Source: Punctularia strigosozonata HHB-11173 SS5 (lineage: Eukaryota; Basidiomycota; Agaricomycetes; Corticiales; Punctulariaceae). From it: 64,000 nt of DNA. The translations under genes and the position numbers were made by a program. This document shows, one piece after another, positions 47,601 to 58,601 of the stretch. The notes under the pieces were generated by a model that had not been told where the DNA came from, searched no databases, and saw nothing but the letters and a program-made list of their open reading frames with translations. Location: NCBI RefSeq assembly GCF_000264995.1, contig NW_006767442.1, forward strand, positions 772,852 through 836,851, given 5' to 3'. Position 1 is the stretch's first letter. Every line of letters begins with the position of its first letter.

Positions 47601-48178
47601 GACCGGCGTCGTCTTCGATGCTCCGACGATCTTCAAGAGTTTCGGCGACGTGTTGGGTGATGTGAAGACCGACTCTGCGTACCACGCTGGCGACAGCGTC
47701 AGCGCGCAGTTCGTCGGTGCCAACCCCAGGGTATGGTCGTCCCCCGCTCGTGAACTACGGTAGATTGACACTATTCGACATCATATCCATATCCGCACAG
47801 AACAACCTTCGCTTGGAGCAGACATTCCTCACTGTAGACAAGCAGTCGGGCAGCACGTGGACTCCGGTCAAATCCGACTCCCACCCGTCGACGCTCTACC
47901 AGTGGGTGCGCACGGATACCATCCTGGGCACGAGTACCGTCAACATTACCTGGTAAGTTCGACTTCGAGGATAGCAACATTTATACTGACCTTGGCACAG
48001 GACGATTGAAGAGGGCACACCCGGTGAGCAACGTCGTTCTCCTGCTATGCTGACCGAAACTGATTCGGCATATCCCGCAGCCGGATCCTATCGCTTGACA
48101 TACTACGGCGACGCGAAGTCGATAGGGGGCAAGATCACTCCATTCGTCGGGCATTCGTCTACTTTCACCGTATCCTGA
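44691..48178 (+). CDS. Neutral ceramidase
   Basis: Hydrolyses ceramide to sphingosine and fatty acid, typically at the cell surface or secreted. Eighteen exons (44691-44938, 44995-45134, 45193-45329, 45632-45873, 45927-45999, 46066-46120, 46165-46227, 46281-46410, 46465-46534, 46599-46737, 46789-46867, 46930-47026, 47084-47366, 47423-47547, 47602-47730, 47801-47952, 48001-48023, 48081-48178) give 760 aa. A hydrophobic stretch at about 40-58 may be a signal or anchor. Family marks: GIGDITGPVVETNMMGYA, zinc histidines in GTHQHSGVGG and in AVHGTS, the catalytic serine in GDTSPN (about residue 326), CGGTTEDCHGRGPGF, and a C-terminal immunoglobulin-like domain (SYRLTYYGDAKS). Most introns are 43-70 nt, but the third is 302 nt. 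The exon order keeps frame at every junction. Confidence 0.95.
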
Positions 48179-49023
48179 GGGCCTTCGATGGTCCTTTGCG
48201 TTGTTAGCTGCTTGCCTATGATATCCTGTACTTTGCAGAGGACAATTGCACTTTGGGGACTCGGTTACTACAGAATTGCCCCCAAGGTTTGGCATTACGA
48301 CGATTGTTCCCAACTACAGCGAGTGCTGAGCGCTGAGCAGTGAACATTGAGCACCGAATATGCAACAGGTTTGTACTTACTGCGATTGTCCGAGTAAGGC
48401 CTCATGCGCGAATTCGCGCAACAAACCTCCTCGAGCCCGATGTATGGTCTGACTGCTTATACCGCCTCCTCACCAGCCAAGTATCAAGAAAGGTTGAACC
48501 AGCGCGGTTCAATCAGTACTACACAGAACGGTCAACAGACTACGATCTCATTGGTGAACTGCTAAAACGACGACGATATTTCAGTATCAATTTACATACG
48601 CTGCGCTGAATATTGAATCATAGATGACCTGCTCCTTCGGTTCGCGAATCTGAACTCAGATTTGCGGTTGCGTCGCCTCGCGACGAGGTCCCCCAGCCGA
48701 ATAACGCGGCAAATATTTGGCCCATCGATCTGCTCTTTCGCCACTGCCGTCGCAACCCCATGTATGCGTGGTGTACCCACTCAGCTACCTTGAAGCCACC
48801 TATATGGAGAACACCCCCATCGTCAATGCTGCAAGTGCCCACCAATCGAACTTGCCAGCACGGCTTATTCATTGAGGCTCGACATCAAAGATTAATCCTA
48901 TTAGTCGTAGCTCGGCGTTACCATCGCACCTGCGTTTTTGCCTCCGCTCGCCAAGCTCGGTCAACGAACATCTGTGACGTATGGGTATGCGCTGGGCGCG
49001 CATCTCCATAGTCACGCACTCGC
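48179..49023. other. Intergenic region with a short GCTGAGC cluster
   Basis: At about 48321-48340 GCTGAGC occurs twice in a row, the same motif as in the transposon at 42.3-43.7 kb. No inverted partner was found nearby. Otherwise no supported gene. Confidence 0.45.
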
Positions 49024-49587
49024 ATGTTGGATACTGTCGAGGAAGGGACGCCGCTCACCACCGGAGGCGCGCCGTACCCGCAATCAACGACCCGTCATGC
49101 GTCTACGATCGTCGCAACCGCGGACTTTAAGTGGACCATCGCCCTCCCGCACGAGAAGAGAGACTGCATGCGCGACTCCCTCCGCCCCGTCCGCTGGATC
49201 TTCGTCGATGCCACCGGGACGCACGCGGTATTGATTAGCCCGTACGAGGCCAACGCGCTCCTGCCCGACATCCGTCTCTCGCCGCACGTGCGCCTCTTTC
49301 TGTACGCGCCGCGCGCACGCTCGAGCGCATGGACTTCTTCCCCGTCGTGCACACGCCCGGAAACCCGTTTCCAGAGGAGGCAGTTTACTTCCTGAACCTG
49401 TTCGCGGACCAACCCTTCTTCGACACCTAGTCCAAGTACAAGCGCATCCGGCTCCTCGTCAAGGACCAGTTTGGCCCCAACGCGGTGTCCAATTTTCACG
49501 AGCTCTTCGGGTACCGCAGGAAGAATCAGGGATTCATGCTCAGCCATATGGGCCGTCTGTTGCGAGGCAAGGTCGAATTGCTTTGCT
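49024..49587 (+). pseudogene. Decayed fragment of a larger mushroom protein
   Basis: The frame from 49024 reads a plausible globular stretch (LRPVRWIFVDATGTHAV, LISPYEANALLPDIRLSPHV) and then loses sense near 49310. Similar quality text resumes in another frame (ERMDFFPVVHTPGNPF, EAVYFLNLFADQPFF), meets a stop at 49428-49430 and continues in frame (RIRLLVKDQFGPNAVSN) to 49587. One frameshift and one internal stop break it. The block looks like part of a large hypothetical protein common in mushrooms, but I cannot name the family. No start region or 3' partner was found. Confidence 0.42.
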
Positions 49588-49987
49588 GACTTCAAAGCCT
49601 GTATACTAACTCAAGTGAATCTGTTCACCATAGATTGTCGAAAGGGCCGAGTTTGAAGAAGTTAACACAAAGTGGTAGTACCTTTAGATTACCTCCGTGA
49701 TATAGTCAGCATTACCTGAACCGTACACTATTGCGGCCCTATACCACTACGTATAACTAGCGACCCATGTAATTACTGCTATTCCTTGCTATTCCTTGAT
49801 CGTTCGCGGAAAACTGGTGCTGCTGACAACCTCGCACTGGAACGATTCCACGATGATCGTGTACTCTCCCACACGACAATGAAAACCGGACGCAAGGCAC
49901 TTCGCGTGGTGATTATTCTTATGTCATACGATCATGGTCTGCAGGATACGCCACGCCCGGATCACTACAAGTCAATTATCGGTTCCT
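49588..49987. other. Intergenic region
   Basis: AT-richer, no supported gene; includes the 3' UTR side of the TPR gene. Confidence 0.45.
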
Positions 49988-51470
49988 TTAGGAGATTGAC
50001 CGCCCGACTGAGGTGACAGGTTGGATACGCTCCCGAATCCTGTTGGACGCGTCGGCAAGAATATGGAGAAACAGGGGACGGTCAGGATGATCATCAGGGA
50101 GCGCGTCCACGGATTGGCGACAGAGCTCAAGTGATTCGTCGAGGAAGGCCGGATCGCCGCTGCATTGGTGCCGGCCGTTCGAGGCTTGCGAAAGGCGGAT
50201 TAAGCAGAAAGCGCGATTGAGATCACGCTCAGGATAATACGACATTTCCTCGCGGAGGTACGGAACAACCTCGAAGAGTAACGCCTCCTCGTTCGTCTGC
50301 GTGAAGCGTGCGAGAAGGAGGATCCCGAGGCTGTGTAACGCCAGTCGTCTCCGGGGTTCGTCCTCTGGTGCGTGAAGCAGCGCTTGGCGGAACAGCGAAA
50401 TGGGTTCCTCGATCTTAGCAAAATCTCCAGATATCTGACAACGTGCGTGCAGCGCCCCGGCAAGGTTCAAGGGGGCGTGTAACGGGTCCACGCTTTCAGG
50501 CAAAGAGATTGCTTCCCGGAGAAGCCGGATCGATTCGTCCATGGCGTCCACGGTCCTGAAGATCGCAAGGGCATCGGCAAGGGATGTGAGAATCTGAAAG
50601 CGGTCTGGGTGGCCTTTCGGACATGTGTCGAGGGCGACCCGGTATAGTGATATTGCTTCTTTCGCGGCTCCAACTCTGTCCCGGGTGAGGGCGGAATAAG
50701 CACGGATAGTGTCTGCGAGTCTCTTCGAGGACAAGGAATAGTACGGGTGATCCTTCGAGATCATCGCAAGAACCTCGCGACGCATTGCAATGCAGTCCGT
50801 GAGGGAGGTAGCATCGTGTTGGATATTGTAGTGATGCCAGAGTGCTGAAGACAGCTCGTTGAGGGCTTGAAGGCGGGATTGGCTCTTCTTGGGGAAACGG
50901 GTGAGATCCTTGCGACGCAGATCAATCTCCTCCATCAAGCTCGCGACGTCGTTCGTTCTTTGAAAGTGCTCGTGCAGGGCATCGACGAGCCCTTCGCGGG
51001 TGGCGTTGCGATCGCATTTGTCTGAACGACAGACCTGCAACGCTACGCGGTGCCGGTCTATCGCATCGTTCAAATCATGGATGCTGCGGATCTGATTGTA
51101 GACCAGGCGCGCGTCGCGGGCCAGATTGCAGATGGCCACTCCCCGGTCGGGGTATTGAGCAGCCTCAAGGACCGCGGTGTCGAAGTCTAGCGCATCTTCC
51201 AGGAGCTGCGTCCCGAACATGACTGGGAAACCCATGCGCGATGCCGGAAACTCCGACCTCAGCAGAAACTTGCGACCGGTTTGCTCGATTGAGAGGATCT
51301 CCAAGGCACCCTCATAACTGACGATCAGTTTCTCCAGCTCGCGTACTTCCGCTCGCAGTGTCGCACTGATGTCGATTCGGCTAACGATGCAGAGTTGAGA
51401 TTAGTATCACGCTATGGGTCGAGCCGCATGCGTACCTCCTTGCACTCCCAGAGGGGGGCTCTGATGGCAT
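49988..51470 (-). CDS. TPR-repeat protein, function unknown
   Basis: Two exons (51470-51436, 51380-49988) give 475 aa. A short coiled N-terminus (RAEVRELEKLIVSYEGAL) precedes a conserved-looking block (MGFPVMFGTQLLEDALDFDTA). From about residue 95 onward come tetratricopeptide-like units of about 45 residues with repeated HPDR and LADAL-type text (KGHPDRFQILTSLADALA, DDHPDRPLFLHILADAS, DHPYYSLSSKRLADTIRAY). Such proteins often carry a C-terminal CHAT protease or NB-ARC domain in mushrooms; none follows here, so this one is either a lone TPR protein or a shortened relative. Start: ATG in the 35-nt first exon, supported by a good GTACGC donor. Role probably in protein binding. Confidence 0.78.
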
Positions 51471-52203
51471 GGCGACGTCTCAAGAAATGGATCGCTATAT
51501 TTTGTCCAGGCGTTTCGCCCTCCTACAAGACCCAGGTGGACAAGGTGCAAAGCAGAGCGACTACACCCAGCTGCGATGCCCTTCAAAGGACGGTATAATG
51601 GGGCGCGGTGGTACACGTGCTGAGGCGCATATGGAAGAAGGGCTTCGAACGAAGGCAAACCTAGCTGCGGCGTGGCGGCTGGCGCCGCTGAAGGCCTGAA
51701 GTCAACCCTTGAAGATCGTCAGTAGAAGTACCTCAGTCTCTCTCCCATGCCATGACCACGCACCACCGGTCATCCCCGTGAACCGCGACGGTAAATGCGA
51801 CCGGACCGTTGACCCACGTACCCAACGAACTCAAGTAGTTTACCCGTGGATCGCGATGGACTATATGAGGGTTAACCCACGTTCAGAAGGATCTGAGAAA
51901 GTTATATTGACGATTTCGATGGCACGGTGTGTGGGTTGTGTGGGATGGGACAGATGCCCGTCATATGTGCGTCATGCGTGTTACGATCTGAGTACGTGTC
52001 TCGTCGGCCACGAACTTGCAGCCAAGTGTACTTACACATCAATCGTCTTGCCGATCTTTCTATCTTCAAGCTCGAGGTTCGTTCCGCGCCGGTATAAAGG
52101 ACTCAGCGGCAACGACATAGACGTCAACGCTTTTCACCAGGTTTTCCCTAACCGTCCATCAGGTGTAATCTAAACTCACGAGCTCGACAACAACGATCTT
52201 AAC
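51471..52203. promoter_or_regulatory. Divergent promoter region between TPR gene and aldo/keto reductase
   Basis: 733 bp separate two opposite start codons. No supported gene. TATAAAGG at 52093-52100 lies about 110 bp before the aldo/keto reductase ATG and may be its TATA element. Confidence 0.42.
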
Positions 52204-53801
52204 ATGCCGGTGAAAACGACAACCCTTGGCGGCACTGCCTCAGACATTGTCGTCGCAAACGTTGCTGTGAGTGAGGGCGGCATTCTACGAGTCGTGGACT
52301 CAACCATACTCCCCTTCAGCATGGTCTGATGCTTATGACGCAAGTGATACCGTATTTCTGTCTCGAATGGAGCATCTCATACGGTCATGGACAGATGGAA
52401 ACCGACCCATGTCCCGGATGAGGAATGTTTCGAGGCGATCATCGCTGGCATCGACCAGTTGCCTGCTGGTGCAAAACTGTTCATCAACAGCGGTGGGTCC
52501 AGTCCCTATAGACTAGCTCCAGGGGCGAAACTGATTGCAATGTAGGCGAATTCTATGGCACTGGTTCACCCACAGCAAACCTCGAGCTCCTTGCGCGCTT
52601 CTTCAAGAAGTACCCCGAGTACGCCGATAAGACGTTCCTTTCAGTGAAGGTATGCGATCTTCGTCGACAAGACCCATCGATGGCAAACTCATTGCATTTC
52701 CTGCTACATAGGGAGGAATCAACCTCGAGAAGTTCCAGCCAGACTCTTCGTGCGTCGGATGATCGCGTTCGGCTGACATTGTACTAACAACGGCGCTACC
52801 CGCAGCCCGGAAGGCCTGAGGCGCAGCGTCGACAACATCAACGCGAAGCTCGGCGGCTACAAGAAGCTGGACCTCTTCGAGTCCGCGCGCGTGGACCCGA
52901 ACGTCCCGATCGAGGAGGCCGTTAAGAACATGGCGGCGCTTGTCAAGGAAGGCAAGTTCGACCATATCGGACTATCCGAATGCAGCGCGGCCACAGTGAA
53001 ACGCGCGAACGCCGTGCACCCTATCGCTGCGGTGGAAATCGAAGTTAGCCCGTGGTCATACGAAGAGGAGACGAAGAAAGGTGGGCTCCAACGTTTCCAT
53101 GCTAGGATGCATTGGCTCATTTGTTTTGAACGAAGTGCTGGCGACATGCCGAGAGCTGGAGATACCTGTCCTGGCGTACTCGTGCGTGTCTTACTATCTA
53201 TCACAGCCCTTCGCTGCCTATCTAATTTCCATGTGTAGCCCTCTCGGACGCGGGTTCCTGACCGGGCAAATTAAGAAGCCTGAGGATTTGGAAGGTTCGT
53301 CCGTGACTCGCTGAGTAACCGATATATTGCCGATCTGAATCGCAATTGTGTCGTTAGAGGGCGACATGCGACGCAGGCTTGACCGATTCCAGGCCGACGT
53401 GAGCATCATCCTGTAATGTGCATAAAGACAGTGATAGATCGAATTTTCCTAGGCGATGCAAAAGAACTTCAAGATCGTCGAGGCTTTCCAATCCATTGCT
53501 GCAAAGAAAGGTATCACTGCCGCGCAGCTTTGCATCGCATGGGTCGCTTCTTTGGGCCCGAAAGTGATTCCATTGCCCGGTTCTTCGTACGTAATCCGTG
53601 TGCAGCATGCTGCATGTGAAGATAGCCATGCTGATTCGCGTGCGCAGGAACAAGAAGAGAAAGCTGGAGAACCTCGAGGGAGGCTCCGTGGAGTTGTCGC
53701 AAGGCGATCTCGACGAGATCGCGCAGGTCCTGGCGTCCACTGAGATTGAGGGTGGACGCTACGTCAACGCAGCTGCACCCCATCTCCACCTCTGGGGCTG
53801 A
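52204..53801 (+). CDS. Aldo/keto reductase (pyridoxal reductase-like)
   Basis: NADPH-dependent (beta/alpha)8-barrel oxidoreductase. Eleven exons (52204-52266, 52320-52339, 52395-52492, 52546-52649, 52712-52749, 52806-53080, 53136-53181, 53239-53294, 53358-53398, 53453-53586, 53648-53801) give 342 aa. The catalytic Tyr is in NSGEFYGTG, the Lys in LSVKGG, and [14 protein letters not shown] is the strand-6 block. [23 protein letters not shown] and [17 protein letters not shown] (cofactor loop) are family marks. The text is nearest to the fungal pyridoxal reductase group (AKR8, Plr1), which reduces pyridoxal to pyridoxine, but the substrate is not proven by sequence. Exon 2 is 20 nt, and the intron after it has a GC donor (AC/GCAAGT). 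Confidence 0.93.
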
Positions 53802-54155
53802 ACACTACTGGCCGGTTGCGTTCGATTAGACCTAGAGCTGCGCCAAGCTACTAACATGGAGCAGTCGTGATGATCGCTTGCTTCGAGAACTTGTTGGTAC
53901 CATGCATGTAACCGGAATTAGCAACCCTTTCTGTCTCGTAGCACGGAGAAGGTCCCAAAAATGGCCACCATTGTAAGACAAAAAACAAGGTAAGGACAAA
54001 GAGAGGACAAAGGATATGTAGGGGTGCGAATGGACCGTGCGGCGTGGGAAGGGTCCGCTTGTTGATGCTCGCTTGCCCGACGGGCTCATCGCTTCGTCAC
54101 ACTCGATCTCCGCTCGCAGCTGATCACCGTCACGGACGCCTGTAACGCCAGAACA
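53802..54155. other. Intergenic region
   Basis: 354 bp containing the reductase 3' UTR and the promoter of the next gene. Nothing else seen. Confidence 0.45.
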
Positions 54156-57086
54156 ATGGGCCCGCCATCGTCCACGACGGCGCCGACGCCCCCAGCGACG
54201 ACGACGAACGCCCAGCGCGCCTACAAGGGCAAGGCCACCCGCTCGTGGCAGCAGTTGCCCCCGGAGCTCATCAGGTGCGTTCGCAGTCGGTGGCTTGCAC
54301 CGCGTACGCCCGCGATCGTTAATGGCTTTTGCCACAGGCTCGTCGCGACTCATTACCTACTCGAAGTCTCCGCGCACAATCATTGCCCGCACGCATGGGA
54401 GCCTCGCGAGCTGTGGCCGTACCGCATGGTCTACGCCTGCCTGCGCGACGCAAACGAGCTCGAGCGCCTTATGCAGATTTGCCCGCCATGGGCGAGCGCT
54501 CGTGCGTCTTTCCTGCGCGCTATTGTCCAACGGCCCTGATAAGCGTTCGCAGTATCCACACATCTATTCTGGCAAACGGCCTGCGCGATCATCGACCCGA
54601 ACGATGTCCTAGCCCGACACGCCTACATCCAGCCGCCGTCCAACGCCTCGGCCACAGCCGTCGCTATCCGCCACGCCCCGCACCGCCATTTCCGCAACAT
54701 CACCTCGTATTCCTGCCTCGTCTGCCGCGTCAACTACCCCTACGCGAACAACGGGCTCGCGCTCGGCAAGAAGTGCGCCTTCACCCCGACGTTCGGCAAC
54801 ATCAGTGTCTGCCGCGACCACAAAAAGAACGCGTTCTGCTCGCTATGCCTCCGTCAAGCGACCGTGCCTGGCGCCGCCGAGGTCGAGCTCGACATGCACG
54901 CGATGTGCGCGGAGAACGAGGACGAGGAGACGTGGCCCCAAGCCGAGACGACGTGCCGTAGCTGCCGATACGAAGCGCTTCTCCGTCGCGTCGCACCAGA
55001 CCCGGTCAAACGTGAAGCCACGGGTTACCCTAGATGGGACTCGGTCGACTGGGAAACGCGGCAGACCATCGAGGCGTTCATCGACATGGGCGAGGGCAAC
55101 ATCACGGAGGTGATCGCGCTTGCTATGGAGAAGCACTGGCTCAGGCGGTTCACCAAGATCGCGGAGTTCCTCTCGCACGCGGTCGCCGCGAACAAGCTCG
55201 CGTCGCGCGAAAACGGCGCGAACTATGAGAGCGAAGACGAGTACAGCGACGAGGACGACGACGAAGCGTTGCACATATCCGAGGACGCGGGTGGCATCAA
55301 GATGCTCGCCATCGATGCTTGGGCACGCCGCCGCGTGCTGGATGGCTACTGGTGCAGTCCGGCAGACCAATGGTACAACATGATACCCCGCGACAAACCG
55401 GTAACCCCAGCGGAACACCCTGCTTCATGGTCAATATCATACGACTCCGAAGATGACCCTGACGCCCCGCACCCCCTACCTGAGACAGTTGGCGTCGAGA
55501 CCCCTCCTACGTATGGACTCTGCGAGCAGGCGCATGGTGCATGGCAAAGACAACTGCGTAACGTTCTCCTACCGGCCATGAACAATATTGTTCGGCGATT
55601 GGTTATCGAATGCACAGCGGACGGCGTCGACGCTGCCCTAAAAGCCTCGAAGATGACGCTTGACGAGGTGGTCGCCGAGTTGCGGCGCGAAGAAACTTGG
55701 TTCAACGGCATTGACTGGAGCCAGCGCCGATTAAACGGGCGCAAAGAGCAGCGCGAACGCGAGAGGCAAGAGAGGGCCCGACGGACGAAGGAGGAGGACG
55801 AGCTCAGCAGCTCGTCATCAGGCAAATCAGAGGGTTCACACACGACGAGCCCCGTCTTATCGACGTCCACTTTGCAGACGACACCGTCTCCACCGCCAGC
55901 CGAGGACAAGAAAGACGAGGACGAAGAAGAGGCGCTGAGATCGCCCGCGACATTCCCAATTCCGATATCTCCTGTACTGGAATCGCCCGTGCTATTACAT
56001 GCGATCCCGTACGTGCCTGTCAGCGCCACAGATCTCCCCCAGTATGCAAGGGAATCACTCAAATCGGTAAGTAAAGCCTCGCGCTTTGCCTCCATAAGGG
56101 AGTACTGATCCGCGATTTGTGTCCAGATCTGGCGCGAGGCTTGCGCCCCGTTATACCACTGCCGATGCCGCATTTGCGAGCGCGCCGTCTCCAACGCGAA
56201 TGTCGCAGCAGGGACAGTTGTGCCCACCCAGACGCCTCGTGCGCCGCAACCGCAGATTGTGCTCGATGATGCGCCCTTGACCGCAGTGAAGGCGGTCGAG
56301 ATACCGGCGATGGACGCATCGTTACTGCTGGCACGCCAAGAGGCCGCCATCGATCTAGAAAAATCTGAGACGGCGAGAAAGTTGAATGAAATCGCGAGAA
56401 AGTTGGCGCAAGATAACGAAGAAAATTCGTTGATCGCAGTGCAAGGGGTCGAGCTAGAAGGATTCGAAATGGAGATAAAGTTGAAGGAAATCGCGAGGAA
56501 ATTGGCGCAAGAGGAAGAGGAAAGTTCGGATCTGGAGGAAGACGTGCGGACGGATGGAACCGATGCGTCGAACGTCATTCCGAGAAAACGGAGTTCCCTT
56601 CATCTCGATGCCGAGGTTGAAGAAGACGGGCAAGAGGATGACGACGACTCGCATCGGACCGTACATTCCCGAGCCGGGACGCCGCCCAAGCGTGTGCGGC
56701 TCCAAGGTGCTTTCACGGGTGCCACGAAAGATAGATCACCTCGCCGTAAGCGTTCTTCGGAGGAAGTGGATGATGATGTCGCCTACGCGAGCGCAGACGA
56801 GCAAGGGCGTCGATCATCATCGAAGAACAGCTACAAACGTGCCAGGACGGAGGACGGACGGACTTCGCCGGTGTCTAGCGAGGCGGCCTCTCCGCCTCAG
56901 ACATCGACGCCCGGTCTGGCGGAGTCGGAGGAAGACCTGGACATTGTTGCTGTCGAACCTCTGTCGGGGAAGCATGATGGTACACATACCCCTCGAACGC
57001 ACGAACAGCCCAGTGTCCTCCATTCTCCGGTACGAACGCCTCGCGCGCTATCTACGGCGCCTCCGGTCGCCAAAGCCGACCGATAG
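54156..57086 (+). CDS. Large Cys-rich, acidic/basic protein of unknown function with an F-box-like start
   Basis: Four exons (54156-54274, 54338-54501, 54553-56066, 56127-57086) give 918 aa. After a Thr/Pro-rich leader, SWQQLPPELIRLVATHYLLEV (residues about 30-50) resembles an F-box helix. Cysteine pairs follow: CLVCRV, CSLCLRQ and CRSCRY in the first half and CRCRICERAV after the last intron, which may bind zinc. The middle is acidic (SEDEYSDEDDDE) with a long charged helix (RKEQRERERQERARRTKEEDE). The last 300 residues hold two copies of a coil unit (KLNEIARKLAQ and KLKEIARKLAQ) and then Ser/Arg/Lys-rich nuclear-type sequence (RKRSS, PPKRVRL). I do not recognise the family; regulatory or nuclear roles are a guess. 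Confidence 0.8.
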
Positions 57087-57511
57087 ACTAGCTTACGTCC
57101 GCCCAATCGTTCAGCGCGCCGATCTGCATCCAGGAAGAAGTGTTCGATTATCCTTGTAGCGACAAAGGCGTCTGCCACCTCTCCCGCGCAATGACCCCAC
57201 CTATGCCCCCCATCCTCTTCGTCTTCGCGGCCTAGTTCTGTTTTTGTTTTGTAAAAGCCATGTCTCAGGACAGTGTATTATAGCTACCCATATCTGCATC
57301 CTGTAGTCGCTTCCCAATGTACTTAGACCATTGCTACGCATACTGAAATTATCATGTGCATACAGTGTTTCTCGCCGACGCGTGGGAGACATACACGGTG
57401 CTCTCACCGCCACCTGTCAGGCTCGGACGTACTTTCCGGCGGCGTTTGTCTCAGCATACTCGACCTCATCCCGAAAAGCTCGGCCGGGATACGTGCCGTC
57501 GACATTATACC
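57087..57511. promoter_or_regulatory. Upstream region of the CFEM gene
   Basis: 425 bp between two plus-strand genes. An open frame runs into the CFEM start but would bury the signal peptide, so I place the start at 57512. No other feature seen. Confidence 0.4.
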
Positions 57512-58274
57512 ATGCATTTCTCTTGGTCACTCCCTCTCGTTGTTCTTGCTGTTCTCCCGGGCGCGTTAGCCCAGTCGAGTTCTCATTCTGGGTCTACACT
57601 TACCACCGCACCCACCGGAACCAGTGCAAGTAGCAGCAGCGCGAGCAGCAATGTGAGCGTCTCTGCTAGTACTACAAGTACAGCACAGTTCCCTTCTTTG
57701 AGCGATGTATCCACCTGTGGTGAGCCGACCGCACATCATGCGCGCATAGGACACTGTTCTGACATAACGTTAGTATCCAATTGCCTCGCCGTTGCCGCGT
57801 CCAATGCGACCTGCACAAGCGTAGTCGACGTGAATTGCTACTGTACAAGGTTTGTTCTCCCATATGTTTCTTATGTACATCGTTGATCCCTGCGTACACA
57901 GCAAGAAATTCACGAAAGCCATGTTCAACTGCGTCGCTGGCCAGTGCGCGGCCGACCTTCAAGTTGCAGAGACACTGGCGCAGGAGTTCTGTGACCAGGC
58001 AAACTCTTCCGTCTCCCTCAGCTTTCCCTTCACCTCGTTCTCTGCGACCTCATCGGTCTCACTCGCTACCACGACCGTCACAAGCGTTTCGGTATCGATC
58101 TCGATGACAACTTTCCCTGCGTCCACGGTCACAGTCCCTTCAGGCAGCGGGTCGGCATCCGCCACTAGCTCCGCCAGCTCGGCCTCGAGGTTAGAAGTTG
58201 CTGTGGGATGGCGTCAAGTTGCGGGAGTGGGTTCGGCTTTAGTGGCCGTTGCAGCGGGTTTCCTTGCCTTCTGA
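57512..58274 (+). CDS. CFEM-domain protein with GPI-type tail
   Basis: Three exons (57512-57719, 57774-57849, 57902-58274) give 218 aa. Residues 1-20 form a signal peptide (WSLPLVVLAVLPGALA). A Ser/Thr linker follows, then a CFEM domain with all eight cysteines: the first in VSTC, then C-x3-C, C-x-C and so on to QEFC. The aspartate in VVDVNCYC matches the position that binds haem iron in Candida CFEM proteins. After it comes a long Ser/Thr/Val-rich stalk and a hydrophobic C-terminus (VGSALVAVAAGFLAF), as for a GPI anchor. Likely a wall or membrane surface protein; haem or iron uptake is possible. Start: the ATG at the signal peptide. Confidence 0.88.
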
Positions 58275-58601
58275 GATGTGTGCGTGGAAACTCGTTTGTA
58301 TCATATTTGTAGCATGGGGGTTAGCGGACGATCTATATGCGGTACGGCGCTTCCGCCGTAGGCAGATGCCTATTTCCTGCTTTTCATGGCCTCTTTGTAT
58401 TCCAGTCTTAGACGCGCCCATGTGGCCTAATATCGCTCAGTCGCTAGCTATCTGTTGAGTTTTGCGTGTACACACCCCGATTCGAGACGCGGGGATAAGA
58501 TGGATCACAATATTACATACAATGAATGAATGCGGAGTCCGTTGTACAGGTGTGGCGACAGAGAGATATGAATGAATACGGGCCGGAGATGATCATGTTT
58601 C
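58275..58601. other. Convergent intergenic region
   Basis: 327 bp between two stops on opposite strands. No feature beyond 3' UTR-like sequence. Confidence 0.5.

Noticed and set aside
55346-56578. Minus-strand open frame of 410 codons
   Set aside because: Antisense to the Cys-rich unknown gene. Ser-rich text with no motif, while the sense strand has cysteine pairs and matching splice sites.
57356-57511. Upstream extension of the CFEM protein
   Set aside because: The frame is open back to an ATG at 57356, but using it would place 52 polar residues before the signal peptide.
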